Source: Aphrophora alni (taxonomy: Eukaryota > Arthropoda > Insecta > Hemiptera > Aphrophoridae). From it: a stretch of 64,000 nucleotides of DNA. Position 1 is the stretch's first letter; each line of letters begins with the position of its first letter. The notes below the pieces were generated by a model, which ran no database searches, had not been told where the DNA came from, and saw only the letters and a list, made by a program, of their open reading frames with translations. Location: NCBI GenBank assembly GCA_963513935.1, contig OY740772.1:11998098-12062097 (forward strand), written 5' to 3'. Of this stretch, positions 11,127-21,700 are shown one piece after another. The position numbers were made by a program, and so were the translations under genes.

Positions 11127-12420
11127 GTTTTTAGGAATCGATTCTATTGGTCAGATTTTGCATTTATTTCGCTCCTGTAGATTTACTAATTTGATTGGTC
11201 TAATACAGAACTAACCATCTAGAAAATTATAAGATTTACAGGAGTTCAACAGTTGAACATTATACGTTTAAGAATTGTAAAAGAAAAACTATTTCGTTTT
11301 TCATTTGAGAACGGTTCTCGGAAAATTAAAATAATTGAAAATTAAAAATAACACTATTTAGAGAGTCTGTATTGTTGAAAATAATTTAAAAAAACGTTAC
11401 GTCACTGGTTGGGTATATGTAGAGGATCGAAGAAGGAAAAACTACAAAGAAAAAACAATTATAAGTATGGGAGTCAGAAAATGGATGGCAGCTTGGAAGG
11501 ATATGGGGAAGTTTTTGAATCAGCCAAGAACCGCCCAGGGAAGAAGAGGACTCGAATAAAACTTTTATAGGAAAGAACTATCAAAACTTTTCAAAATGTC
11601 CACCAATTTGAAAGATTTTGTTTTAGTAACAGGTAGTCTAATCAATGAATATCTTAACCTACCTTATACCTGTTGTTTGGCCAAAATTTCGGCTATTAGT
11701 TCTACTTGTATTTTTTTGTCATTTTTACAAGTCAGTTAGCTTCATTGAATGTTTGTTCATTTTGAATTTCTTAGTTTTTAAAACACTACGTCACAGTTTC
11801 CCTCATACACAACCGACTTCAGGTGCATATCACTTAAAACTTAAACATTTACACAACAAAACATTACATGTTATAGAAATTCAAGTCACCGATAACATGA
11901 AACCAAAGCTGTATTTACAAAGTGACTGTAACATCTCCATTAATTTTTATTTTCGTTGTCTTGTCATTACTTTTGTATTGTATATGTTTTGTGTACAGTG
12001 TCGATGTGTAAGTTTTAAGTATAGTGTAGTGTTATAAAAACTAAGAAATTTTAGGTTAGGTCATTAAAAATCGGGTGTTGGGGGAGGGAGGGGGTTGTAA
12101 CGGGACGAAAGAAATCCATGCAGTTGTTGATAATATTAATACTTTCCTGTAGAATCTTATAAAGTCTTGTTACAGGTGAGAAAATATTTATAAACCTCAA
12201 CCTAAGGTTTGAGTAAAACACAAACTATAATTGACAATATTATCTATTGATGGTTATCACTTCTGGGGTTATCAACAGATGGAAGCATCTTATCCAACTT
12301 GTTAAAACGTTTGAAGCTCCGGTTCATTTAGTCTAACAAGTACGTCCTTTGGATATAAAAAAGTGCGTAATTTAAGAGATTCATTTGTAACAATAAGAAA
12401 AATCAATTTTACAATACTTT
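11127..12420. other. No confident gene; one 130-aa frame and a G-rich tract
   Basis: The open frame at 11645-12037 has no recognised domain, is hydrophobic and low in complexity, and sits in AT-rich DNA, so it is not called. A G-rich run at about 12072-12095 (GGGTGTTGGGGGAGGGAGGG) meets the usual G-quadruplex pattern. Confidence 0.55.
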
Positions 12421-12424
12421 CTTT

Positions 12425-12960
12425 TAATGATGAGGCCTTTGTTTTATATAAATGGATACATTAACAGCCAAAACACATGCATCTGCGCTGCCACTTATCC
12501 TTACGCCTTCCATGAGATACCACATCGCCTGGAGAAAATTGTAGTTTTGTGTACCATATCCAGAAAGAGTATTATTGGACCGAATTAACAACACAGTTAA
12601 TCCCGCTTTTTGTTGATGAACTTTATTGTTGGTTGCGACGTTGCCACCTGTCACCCTTCTAATGAAACAATCAGCGTCTTGAGTTTTTCGACGATAGATT
12701 AATCTCAAAACTCTGTGGCTACCACGGTCGTCGGACCTGTCTCACCCAGATTTTTGTCTATGGGCCATCCTAAAGACTCGAGTCTAGTATACTACAATAA
12801 TCCTAAAACGCTGCAAGATTTACAAAACAACATAACCGTCGCTGTAAGGAACATCCCACCCAATGTACTGAATCGTCTGCAAACGTCTCGTCGAGTAGAT
12901 TTATGTCTGTTACAAAATGGAGGACAATTTAAGCATTTTTTGTACAGGTATCTTAAAAAC
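12425..12960 (+). pseudogene. IS630/Tc1/mariner-superfamily transposase remnant
   Basis: Pieces of a DDE transposase follow in order. DEAF lies near 12.43 kb, then INGYINSQNTCICA and HEIPHRLEKIVVLC up to the stop after SIIGPN (about 12.59 kb). A weak ATCHLS segment and FDDRLISKLC follow near 12.65-12.71 kb. WLPRSSDLSHPDFCLW (12716-12770) contains the last catalytic aspartate, and after a frameshift PKTLQDLQNNITVAVRNIP and NGGQFKHFL end near 12.94 kb. Such proteins move DNA elements by cut-and-paste. Several stops and at least two frameshifts make this copy dead. The N-terminal DNA-binding part is not visible. The 94-aa minus-strand frame here is a shadow of it. Confidence 0.8.
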
Positions 12961-13280
12961 TGTATTTTCTAATGTATAAAATAAATATTAGAATTTCTAT
13001 ATTGAGGTTAATTTTATCATTTAAAGTCCGGAGATACTCTGTATATTAACATGCGAGGAAACAATGCTTTTCTTTGAACTTTGGCGTTGCTTTCTAAAAT
13101 TAAAAAGTAAGGTTACCAGAAGTAAAACCATAAGTGCCTGTAAGGAATGGAAATGTGACATCGTTCTGCTGCTATACCCCTATGGTAGTGTGTACTCTTG
13201 TTTATACCGGATCATTCAAAGAAAGACATTAGAAATGAAAATATTATTAAAATCAATAAAAACTTAATAAATCCTCAACA
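12961..13280. other. AT-rich flank of the transposase remnant
   Basis: This probably includes the 3' end of the element. A GGAGATACTCTGTATATT stretch near 13.03 kb may belong to its terminus, but no matching left end was found. A 67-aa frame at 13064-13267 has no recognised motif. Confidence 0.45.
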
Positions 13281-13285
13281 CTTAC

Positions 13286-13429
13286 CTGGACAGGTGGAAT
13301 TGTGATATCAACCAGAGATATTCACTTTGTCCAGTCTCATTCTTATGCATACATGTGGATCCACACCGCATAAGAATACACTGCTGAAGAATAAAGTATC
13401 TTGATACGTAGATAAATGTGGCACAATTC
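13286..13429 (-). other. Candidate orphan exon of an unidentified host gene
   Basis: On the minus strand, a polypyrimidine-rich acceptor ending TTCTTGTTTCAG (with a branch-like TTAATAAC upstream) leads into 144 bp that end in CCAG, followed by a consensus donor GTAAGT. One frame is open throughout. The first base completes a codon and the last two begin one, so the exon is phase 2-2 and its length is a multiple of three. The peptide is cysteine-bearing and includes RYFILQQCILMRCGSTC and HKNETGQSEYLWLISQ. I do not recognise the protein. The open frame runs past both splice sites by chance. If real, the host gene is read leftwards and its other exons lie outside the window or were missed. It may instead be a chance arrangement. 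Confidence 0.35.
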
Positions 13430-13559
13430 CTGAAACAAGAACATTTGTTATTAATTATGCAAAATGTATGACGTAAAGAATTAGATCCATAAAAAATCTG
13501 GTGAACAATTTGACAAATGGTAGCTGTACATAACAATTGCACTACACGTATTGGATTAT

Positions 13560-13890
13560 ATTATATTACCAGTTGAATAGGCGAAATTTGAAATAAAATG
13601 TTAACATAGGAAAAAACAAAAACCTTAAACAAGTAAAAAGTAAGAAAAATATTAAAATTAATCTAAAAAAAACTGTCTTAATCAATATTACTTTCTGTGA
13701 GATAAAACGACAAAATGTTATTTCTATGTAAATAACAAATTTTCAATTAAAAACAAATTTATTTCAGTCTTCTAGGATTACCAAATTTTGCACTAATTTG
13801 ATAAGTAAACTAGATTTTACAAACCACTTTGATATGTGCATTAACAGAAAAATCAACTAATAAATTTTTTAATGGTTTTTTTGTTGTTTA
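13560..13890. other. AT-rich DNA, nothing recognised
   Basis: No open frame, repeat unit or conserved motif was seen. Confidence 0.6.
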
Positions 13891-13894
13891 AAGG

Positions 13895-14090
13895 CAAAAA
13901 AACCTCTCAGTCATCTTCGCCTTATATAAAAAGGAAGAAAAAACACAAAATAAAGTTCTATCAAATACTTAAAGACGGGGTTTAAAAATAACAAAAGTTG
14001 GTCAAGATTAAAGAGAGAGACCTAACCCAAGCATACACATAAACTGTAAGATACCTCGAGATTCCCAAGCCGTACTCACTGAAGTGAGGC
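13895..14090 (+). repeat. RepB copy
   Basis: This contains the RepB start (AAAAAACCTCTCAGTCATC, TATAAAAAGGAAG, ACACAAAATAAAG), the GTTGGTCAAGA block, ACCTCGAGATTCCCAAGCC and TACTCACTGAAGTGAGGCC. It is a single plus-strand copy with no coding content. Confidence 0.75.
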
Positions 14091-14755
14091 CTTGTGGTTT
14101 TGTTTTGTGAAATCAAGGTTTTTGAGAAATTCGACATCAAAAAGGTTCAATAAACGCGATTTGGAAACGGATAATTGAAAAAAAACCACTGTAAACTAAT
14201 AATGCAAAACATTCTTCAAAATATTGATATGGCAATACACTCTAGTATTTTTGAATGAATGTTGACGGGTTAAAAAATATCCCCCCCCCTTTTAAGGAGG
14301 AAACTTTATTTTTTTTTAAGGCCACCCTCTATTTTGTGAGGTCACTGACAAAAATTATTTAAAGAAAAATATTGACACCTAGAAAAAGTCTTGAAGACAT
14401 ACCTAATCAAAATTACAGGCCAGTTTGACATTGAACTACTGTACCACTATAATATCGAACTTGTGCAGTTTTTGATATTAGGAAAATCATTTTCCTGTTT
14501 TAATTTTAGCTGGTTTGGGAAATTTATAACTGATTTTAAAAACTTTAAACATTAGGAAACATTTCCCTAGGAATAGATTGAGCCGTTTGTAAAATTCTAT
14601 TTTGTAGATCATGTACGTCAGAGAGCTAAGTTTGGTACACAGGTCGTTTCATGTGACACCAGTAGATGGTCAGGAAACCTTACCGGCCAATCCACAGCGA
14701 ACCATCTTAAGCTCAGTTAACTGATAAAAGAACAAGGAAATAAATGCAATTTTCT
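14091..14755. other. No gene; upstream flank of LINE remnant
   Basis: AT-rich DNA with a short poly-C run near 14.28 kb. No LINE reverse transcriptase motif was found upstream of the RNase H-like fragment, so that LINE copy is probably 5' truncated. Confidence 0.5.
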
Positions 14756-14756
14756 A

Positions 14757-15650
14757 TTGTCTTTATTTTGCGATAAAGTCTTTAAAGTCGAATTGGCCTA
14801 TGGGGAGGATGATCGTGTGTTAGGCAATTCAGGGGACTTGGTGTGGTACAGTGATGGTTCCAAAACGAAGGAAGGTTGTTTGATGGTTGATGATGGGGTA
14901 TATGGGTTGAAACTGAGGTTGAAGAGTTTGTTTCCCTTGGACAGTATGCCACAGTTTTTCAGTTTGAGATAATTACCATAAGTAACTGTGTTCAGAAGAA
15001 CATGAGGCGGTCTTTTAAAAAATCTATATCCATTACTACACTGACAGTCAGGCGGCAATTAAACCAATTAGAGGCACCAATATAAAATCCAGATTGGTTT
15101 GGGAATGCCGAAAGAACTTCTCAGAAAAACCGAAAATCTTTGCAGTGGCTATAGAGGCAGAAAGGAGTGAGGAGCACATTGGCTAAACGGGACTCCACAT
15201 CAAATTTTGTAGAAACTGAGCCTGCAATAAGAATACCTATGTGTTGGGAAAGAAGGTTATAAATAGGCGTAGAGAAAACACCGATAGATGTGGATTGACC
15301 TCAAGGGGTCATTACCACTAAGAGAAGTTCCTCTAGACAGACCTGATAGGACAGTACTGACCTTGAATAGGGGACAACTGCGGACTTATCACGGAACACT
15401 GTGTTCTGAGGGCACACTTCCACAGGATAGGAGCATACCATGGTGATACTATGCGGTATGGGAGACAATCGTAGACCACATAAGTTTCGATTGCGAGGTT
15501 CCTGGTAATAAGAGGTATAGGCTTGGGGTTTTGGCTTCCAAACTCCTAATGAACTCTCATTGGACAAACTAGTGAATCGACTACTGATACATGCTGGGCT
15601 AGAATTAAGAGGTTCAGTTCCACAATTGACCAATGGTCGCTGTGCCTGGA
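14757..15650 (+). pseudogene. LINE ORF2 C-terminal remnant with RNase H domain
   Basis: LVWYSDGSKTKEG (about 14838-14880) is the start of a LINE-type RNase H domain with its first catalytic aspartate, followed by GVYG. A second frame gives TDSQAAIKPI and KSRLVWECRKNFSE (about 15035-15125), the region with the later catalytic aspartate. A third has AKRDSTSNFVETEPAIRIP. Further on come LNRGQLRTYHG and DHISFDCEV, matching the zinc-knuckle-like tail that follows RNase H in Jockey/I/R1-type LINEs. RNase H removes RNA from the RNA-DNA hybrid during retrotransposition. Many stops and frame changes show a dead copy. No reverse transcriptase domain is present, as expected for 5' truncation. Minus-strand frames here are shadows. 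Confidence 0.85.
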
Positions 15651-16565
15651 GTCATCCCCAACCCCGTAACCTCTCCACTTTATCTATTCTAATCTAAATC
15701 GTCTATTTTTGTTCATCTTAAAAATAACTGCAGAGTGCATATAACTACACATTTAGTCATTTCAATGTTTAATTTTCCCTTGTATTTTCTTCTCCCATAG
15801 CTAATGAACCCAGAATATCTCGAAAAAATGCACGAATTTTACCATTGCAGTTAAAGTTTTTAGCCTTTGATTAAAATTTTTTCTAGATATTATTAATATT
15901 CTAAATAGACCATTCCAATGATATGTCACAAATTAGAGATTATCTCTAAGAATATAAAGTTCCCCTTTTTAAAAAGAAGAAACAGGATTTTTAATCCTAT
16001 AAAAAGTTAAATCGCATTATAACATGTTTGTATTATAAGTCTCCCATTGATCTAAGTCGTTTAAAATTTAGCAGTGTGTATCAAGACTTATTTTACACCC
16101 TGTATATGTGTAGAATGTATGAGTGTAGGTAAAGTTTCATTTATAAACTTACAAAACAGAAAAGAGAGATGCCGTGATTGTGCAGGACAAAATGATTCAC
16201 TTCCTTTACAAAATCCTACATCCTGAAGAGCATCACTTTGACGCAGTTTCATTGAAATCTAACGCAACCTTTAAAAATAAAGGTTAAACAAAACAACGAA
16301 GGACAATGAAAGCCCTATAGTTTCTGTTAAGCACGACTGAACGTGTTAAATGACTTTACTCCTTCTCATCGGAATCAAACAATGACAGTTTACTCAGAAC
16401 CTTCGACTCATATTAAAATCTGAGAGCTTGATTTGATCATTATTAAAATGCGCAATCATTATACAATTTCCTCAGTCATTCTCACATAAATATTGAAAAA
16501 AAAACATAATATTCTATCAATTTTACTTCAGAGAGAAAATCAAAAGGTTTTATTATTTTACATAA
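15651..16565. other. No gene seen
   Basis: AT-rich DNA. The first part may be the 3' untranslated end of the preceding LINE. Nothing else was recognised. Confidence 0.55.
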
Positions 16566-16569
16566 ATGT

Positions 16570-16860
16570 ATTGTAGAGAAATTTATGTAACGGGTTAAAA
16601 AATGGTGTAAAATTTTTTACGAATTATCCATATAACTGCTCAAGCGATTTTGATAAAATGAAGCCCATAAGTAACCAAATTGTATCTCTCCAAAATTCCT
16701 TTTCGTTGAAAACGAAACAAAATCAGCCATCTAATTTTATAAAAGACGTTCATAGTTCATATTAACTTTTTGACTGACGACAATCGAACTGACACTTTTG
16801 GTGTCGAATATGGTTTTGAGAAAGTTTGAGTGAGAAAGTTTGTGCAATGTTTTCCCACTT
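16570..16860 (+). repeat. RepC copy 1 (internally shortened)
   Basis: It shares GAGAAATTTATGTAACGGGTTAAAA at its start and ACTGACA-TTTTTGGT/GTTTTGGTGTCGAAT and GTGAGAAAGTTTGTGC at its end with the longer copy at 56.40-57.11 kb. The middle is shorter here. It is a dispersed non-coding repeat of unknown class. Confidence 0.6.
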
Positions 16861-16969
16861 TTTATTTATTTACGTAATTCAATTTCGCTTGAAATGAGCA
16901 AAACGTGTGTAAACGTAATCAAGAAATGCAAGAAAACAATTTTTGAAGATAAATACTTATTTTGTCTCA

Positions 16970-17010
16970 GACGATGTTTCGCTAACTAAGTCGTCATCAT
17001 CAGTTGTTAC
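16970..17010 (-). other. CTGATGA-hairpin-GAAAC motif
   Basis: On the minus strand CTGATGA (17003-16997) is followed by a short region able to pair and by GCGAAAC (GAAAC at 16980-16976). This resembles the conserved core of a hammerhead ribozyme, but stems I and III were not established. Similar motifs occur near 33.76, 35.6, 45.0, 50.6 and 53.9 kb. Confidence 0.35.
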
Positions 17011-17129
17011 AAGTACACAACCCTCTTATGATGCAACTTACAAGTTGTAAATGTAACAAATGAAGATTACTTCCGTACAGTATTAAGGGCTTGTTTGTCG
17101 AAGGTTCAGTGAATCTCTTGAAATAAAAC

Positions 17130-17350
17130 CCTCCTCACCCTTAAATCTTCTAGTACAGACAGAGTAGAAAGAACCCGTTTGGATCAATCTCTAGAATTTT
17201 TTTTATTTTTGTTCGATAAAGAATTGATACGAAAGATAGAAGAGAGGTATCTAAGACTACATGAAGCAAAGAGTAGATCCACCTGAAATATCTCGAAGCT
17301 GCTATTCCAGTACTCACCATAAGTTAATCCCTCTGAAGGGGGTAGTGAAT
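17130..17350 (+). repeat. RepB copy (diverged)
   Basis: Late RepB segments are clear: AAGACTACATGAAG, AGAGTAGATCCACCTG, TACTCACCATAAG and CCCTCTGAAGGGGG. The start is more decayed and replaced by a T-rich stretch. Plus strand, as in all other copies. Confidence 0.6.
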
Positions 17351-17599
17351 TCTGTAAGGTGATTTTGGATCCTGTAGATGAAATGTTTATCTCATGGTCC
17401 TCCTGTCTTTATACGAGACCTAATACAATATGGCATGAATTCAAGTTGGGATACCTTCCAGAATAGATTTATAAGACGCAGTTGAGAAGGACACTTTCTA
17501 CACCCCTGTCATCCACATTGAATAAAATCCATATAAATTAAACTTAGTATTCATGCACACAAAATTATATAAATCTACGAGATTTGCTCAAAACCATGT

Positions 17600-17900
17600 A
17601 GTAATAGTAGTAGTGATATATGGGTGAAATCTACTAAGACCAATGTGCTCCAATTTTCTCTTCTTCTAAGTCGATTAACTCACGTCTATAGAAACCGCAC
17701 TAGAACGTGCAGCAGAGTTACCTCTTCTACATTATTGTGGTATCTTCCTACAATTTTTAGCCCTTTTGTGCATTACTGCACCGTATTTGACTAATAGATA
17801 GTGTGGGGGTAGATGTTGGCAGAGCTTGCAGTTCCCATAATTTCTTGTCTAAACGCCCTCAGTTTATAATACCCCGATAGAAATCCTGTGAATGTTTTAA
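17600..17900 (-). pseudogene. Possible LINE ORF2 tail fragment
   Basis: Minus-strand frames give GFLSGYYKLRAFRQ near 17.88 kb and, after stops and shifts, NNVEEVTLLHVLV near 17.72 kb with a following ELIDLEEEKIG. The order matches the tail after RNase H in Jockey-type LINEs (a GLLTGHY-LR segment, then an EEET-HVL segment). Decay is heavy and the call rests on spacing and order more than identity. Confidence 0.35.
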
Positions 17901-18013
17901 ATTATATTTCAACTCAGTCTCGAACTTATCGGATTATAATTCAAAAGGAATTCTTTGGCCTTGGTATTCTTTCCCATAAATGAGCTCGTACAGTTTCGTC
18001 TGAGGAATTTCTG

Positions 18014-18112
18014 ACCTAACCTAACCTAACCTAGCCTAACCTAACCTAACCTAACCTAACCTTAGCTAACCTAACCTAACCTAACCTAACCTAACCTAAC
18101 CTAACCTAACCT
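18014..18112 (+). repeat. Interstitial telomere-type repeat (CCTAA)n
   Basis: About 20 units of CCTAA, that is TTAGG on the other strand, run with only two interruptions (CTAGCCTAA and CTTAGCTAA). TTAGG is the ancestral insect telomere repeat. Both flanks are non-telomeric, so the block is internal; it could be a scar of break repair, an old telomere or a local expansion of a short seed. Confidence 0.9.
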
Positions 18113-18124
18113 GTCATTTCCGCT

Positions 18125-18295
18125 TTGTTGGGTGCCTCTTCTATCAGTACGATCCTCCTGAGTAGCTTCTTTGACCTATCTCTACTAGGTTTATCATCTT
18201 GGCGTTGTTGGGTGCCTCTTCTATCAGGAGTACGATCCTCCTAAGTAGCCTCTTTGACCTATCTCTACAAGGCTTATCATCTTGGCGTTGTTGAG
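18125..18295 (+). repeat. 80-bp direct repeat beside the telomere-type block
   Basis: The segment starting TTGTTGGGTGCCTCTTCTATC at 18125 recurs at 18205, and a third partial copy starts at 18288. The first two differ by a 3-bp insertion (AGGAGTACG against AGTACG) and a few substitutions. It lies 13 bp from the end of the CCTAA array, an arrangement reminiscent of subtelomeric DNA. Confidence 0.8.
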
Positions 18296-19400
18296 GTAAT
18301 CTTGATGACGCGGAGTACCATGATGATAGTCATCGCGGAAAGCATGCTCCATTTATCAGCAAGTTAAGTTGCGGTGACATCTAGCAGAAACGTTTTAGAC
18401 CAACTGATCAGGGTCTCGCCTGGTTAAATATTATGGGAGGTCATGAAGTATCCACAGGTGCAATACCTTCTGCTCAGGTACCAACCACGCCATCAGAACG
18501 TATTGCTTCACTCTGTAGGGTTGAGCTGAAAACGGAAGAAATGGGGTTGTGAAGGCATAAGGAGTTAAGGCGAAAAGGGTCTGACAAAATAGAGTAAGAA
18601 AGATACACCTGCATGTGATTTGGTAGAAGTACAGTAACAGGAAAAGCTTCAGAACGACATTAAAAGTAACAATCGGACGAGGTGGTTTTCATTGTATGCC
18701 CAATGGCTTCATCAACCCCCAACCCAAAATACTCAAAATCATTCAAATGCGGAAAAGACAATGAGCATTGTTTCAAACGGTAGCAACTCAAAAACATTAT
18801 TAATGCTGAACAACATACCTTCAAATTAAAAATTAAGTATAAATAGACTACAAGACAAATAATATTTATGCAGAAATTGACGGAGTTAATTATATACTAC
18901 ATAATATAAGGGTTAGGCTATGTAATGTTAGAATCTCGCTAATAGTCTACTTCGGCTCAACTGTAATTTACCACTTTTATCTCAGTATCACCAGAGTGGA
19001 AATAGTAATTTGCATCAATATCATAATGACAACCACAGCATCAAATGCGTAATAAGTATCATTTGCAATATTAATACCTTTATACACAATATTATAGAGT
19101 TTATTTTTGTGTTTTATGTAAATGAAGATGTATATTTAATTCAATTAAAATTAATACACGTGGCACGATGGTAATATACAATATTTATCATTACAATATA
19201 TATATATATATATCCATTTAAAAGTCACCTGACACTAAAAAATCTGTTATTAAAACAATGTCACTGCTTCTACAAGTTAAACCCACGAACCGATTTAAAT
19301 TAAATTTGATATATTTTGATCAATCTCTAGACTTTTTTTTCATTTTTGATAACCCACAATTTGAAGGTAGCTGGCATAAGAAGCAAATTTATTGTCACCA
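18296..19400. other. No gene; AT-rich with (TA)n
   Basis: The first 300 bases have a balanced base composition but no ORF I can place. A short (TA)n microsatellite lies at about 19197-19213. The start of the 94-aa frame at 19258-19542 is not recognised and its end is RepA sequence. Confidence 0.5.
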
Positions 19401-19403
19401 TCA

Positions 19404-21700
19404 TGGTACTTACCCAGCCCAATCATACAATGTAATGCAAGCAGATACTCTAAATGTAATGCCCAAAGATGTTAGTCTCTTTGACATTGTAGGAAATGTT
19501 AAATTATATTGGAAGATCAGGAGGTTTTATCCAGTAGGGTAAGTTTGTTTAAAACAGTTGTTACACAGGTTTACTTAACTTTGTAATTGTGTATATCACT
19601 ACTTGACGTCGGGTAGGTTCTAACGGGTATCTTAGACTATCTCCACTCGCTTCGCTTGTGTTAATGTCTCCGCACTGGAGGGCCTCCAACTTGTGAAGGA
19701 GCCTCCGCTACGATGATCTCAGTGGCCCTGACTGGCCACGCAGGTGTTATATAAAGCCGTCTCCACTCGCTTCGCTTGTGTTAATGTCTCCACACTGGAG
19801 GGCCTCCAACTTGTGAAGGAGCCTCCGCTACGATGATCTCAGTGGCCCTGACTGGACACGCAGGTGTTATATAAAGCCGTCTCCACTCGCTTAGCTGTGT
19901 TAATGTCTCCACACTGGAGGGCCTCCAACTTGTGAAGGAGCCTCCGCTACGATGATCTCAGTGGCCCTGACTGGCCACGCAGGTGTTATATAAAGCCGTC
20001 TCCACTCGCTTCGCTTGTGTTAATGTCTCCACACTGGAGGGCCTCCAACTTGTGAAGGAGCCTCCGCTACGATGATCTCAGTGGCCCTGACTGGCCACGC
20101 AGGTGTTATATAAAGCCGTCTCCACTCGCTTCGCTTGTGTTAATGTCTCCGCACTGGAGGGCCTCCAACTTGTGAAGGAGCCTCCGCTACGATGATCTCA
20201 GTGGCCCTGACTGGCCACGCAGGTGTTATATAAAGCCGTCTCCACTCGCTTCGCTTGTGTTAATGTCTCCACACTGGAGGGCCTCCAACTTGTGAAGGAG
20301 CCTCCGCTACGATGATCTCAGTGGCCCTGACTGGCCACGCAGGTGTTATATAAAGCCGTCTCCACTCGCTTCGCTTGTGTTAATGTCTCCGCACTGGAGG
20401 GCCTCCAACTTGTGAAGGAGCCTCCGCTACGATGATCTCAGTGGCCCTGACTGGCCACGCAGGTGTTATATAAAGCCGTCTCCACTCGCTTAGCTGTGTT
20501 AATGTCTCCGCACTGGAGGGCCTCCAACTTGTGAAGGAGCCTCCGCTACGATGATCTCAGTGGCCCTGACTGGCCACGCAGGTGTTATATAAAGCCGTCT
20601 CCACTCGCTTAGCTGGTGTTAATGTCTCCGCACTGGAGGGCCTCCAACTTGTGAAGGAGCCTCCGCTACGATGATCTCAGTGGCCCTGACTGGCCACGCA
20701 GGTGTTATATAAAGCCGTCTCCACTCGCTTAGCTTTGTTAATGTCTCCGCCCTGGAGGGCCTCCAACTTGTGAAGGAGCCTCCGCTACGATGATCTCAGT
20801 GGCCCTGACTGGCCACGCAGGTGTTATATAAAGCCGTCTCCACTCGCTTAGCTGTGTTAATGTCTCCGCACTGGAGGGCCTCCAACTTGTGAAGGAGCCT
20901 CCGCTACGATGATCTCAGTGGCCCTGACTGGCCACGCAGGTGTTATATAAAGCCGTCTCCACTCGCTTAGCTGTGTTAATGTCTCCGCACTGGAGGGCCT
21001 CCAACTTGTGAAGGAGCCTCCGCTACGATGATCTCAGTGGCCCTGACTGGCCACGCAGGTGTTATATAAAGCCGTCTCCACTCGCTTCGCTTGTGTTAAT
21101 GTCTCCGCACTGGAGGGCCTCCAACTTGTGAAGGAGCCTCCGCTACGATGATCTCAGTGGCCCTGACTGGCCACGCAGGTGTTATATAAAGCCGTCTCCA
21201 CTCGCTTCGCTTGTGTTAATGTCTCCACACTGGAGGGTCTCCAACTTGTGAAGGAGCCTCCGCTACGATGATCTCAGTGGCCCTGACTGGCCACGCAGGT
21301 GTTATATAAAGCCGTCTCCACTCGCTTAGCTGTGTTAATGTCTCCGCCCTGGAGGGCTTCCAACTTGTGAAGGAGCCTCCACTACGATGATCTCAGTGGC
21401 CCTGACTGGCCACGCAGGTGTTATATAAAGCCGTCTCCACTCGCTTCGCTCGCGTTTACTACTCGGCCCTGCCTTTTGGAACATTTTCTTGGTAGGTCAA
21501 AATTGGATATAACATTTTTGACAATAACTTGGTTGGGTGTTGTAGACAACTTTATTCAAAGAGGAAAACCGTTGCTTTTCGAGGTATTTGACATTCACAA
21601 TTTTAAACGTCCGCCATTTTGAAAATGTAGAAAATAAAGTCTTGATTTTCTCATACTGGTAAAAAAAAATACATAAATAGTGCAAATACCAAATCTTCAT
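19404..21700 (+). repeat. RepA copy 2, carrying a 15-unit internal satellite
   Basis: The left part (19404-19640) has GGTACTTACCCAGCC, CAAGCAGATACTC, ATCCAGTAGGGTAAG, TTTGTTTAAAACAG, GTTACACAGG and TTGACGTCGGGTAGGTTCT. The core CTCCACTCGCTTCGCT is then amplified (19641-21440). The right part resumes with CTCGCGTTTACTACTCGG, TTTTCTTGGTAGGTCAAA, TTTTTGACAATAACTT and a CCGCCATTTTGAAA stretch near 21.61 kb. The same left and right parts flank a one- or two-copy core in other RepA copies, so the array grew inside this element. No transposase is present, so the family is non-autonomous. Confidence 0.8.
19641..21440 (+). repeat. GC-rich ~120-bp satellite, 15 units
   Basis: CTCCACTCGC recurs every 119-120 bp from 19641 to 21435. 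Units are almost identical. Differences are concentrated at CGCTTCGCTTG against CGCTTAGCTG (explaining the 1-bp length change) and at CTCCGCACTGG, CTCCACACTGG or CTCCGCCCTGG. Each unit contains TATATAAAG, matching a TATA box, and the inverted pair GTGGCC-N6-GGCCAC. The composition is clearly richer in G and C than its surroundings. High similarity points to recent amplification or active homogenisation. Confidence 0.95.

Noticed and set aside
11645..12037. 130-aa open frame
   Set aside because: Composition follows AT-rich DNA, no domain, and no supporting regulatory context.
12424..12708. 94-aa minus-strand frame
   Set aside because: Antisense shadow of the transposase remnant at 12.43-12.96 kb.
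15301..15633. 110-aa minus-strand frame
   Set aside because: Antisense shadow of the LINE RNase H and tail remnant.
18014..18112. True chromosome end
   Set aside because: Unique and repeat DNA continues on both sides, so the telomere-type block is internal.
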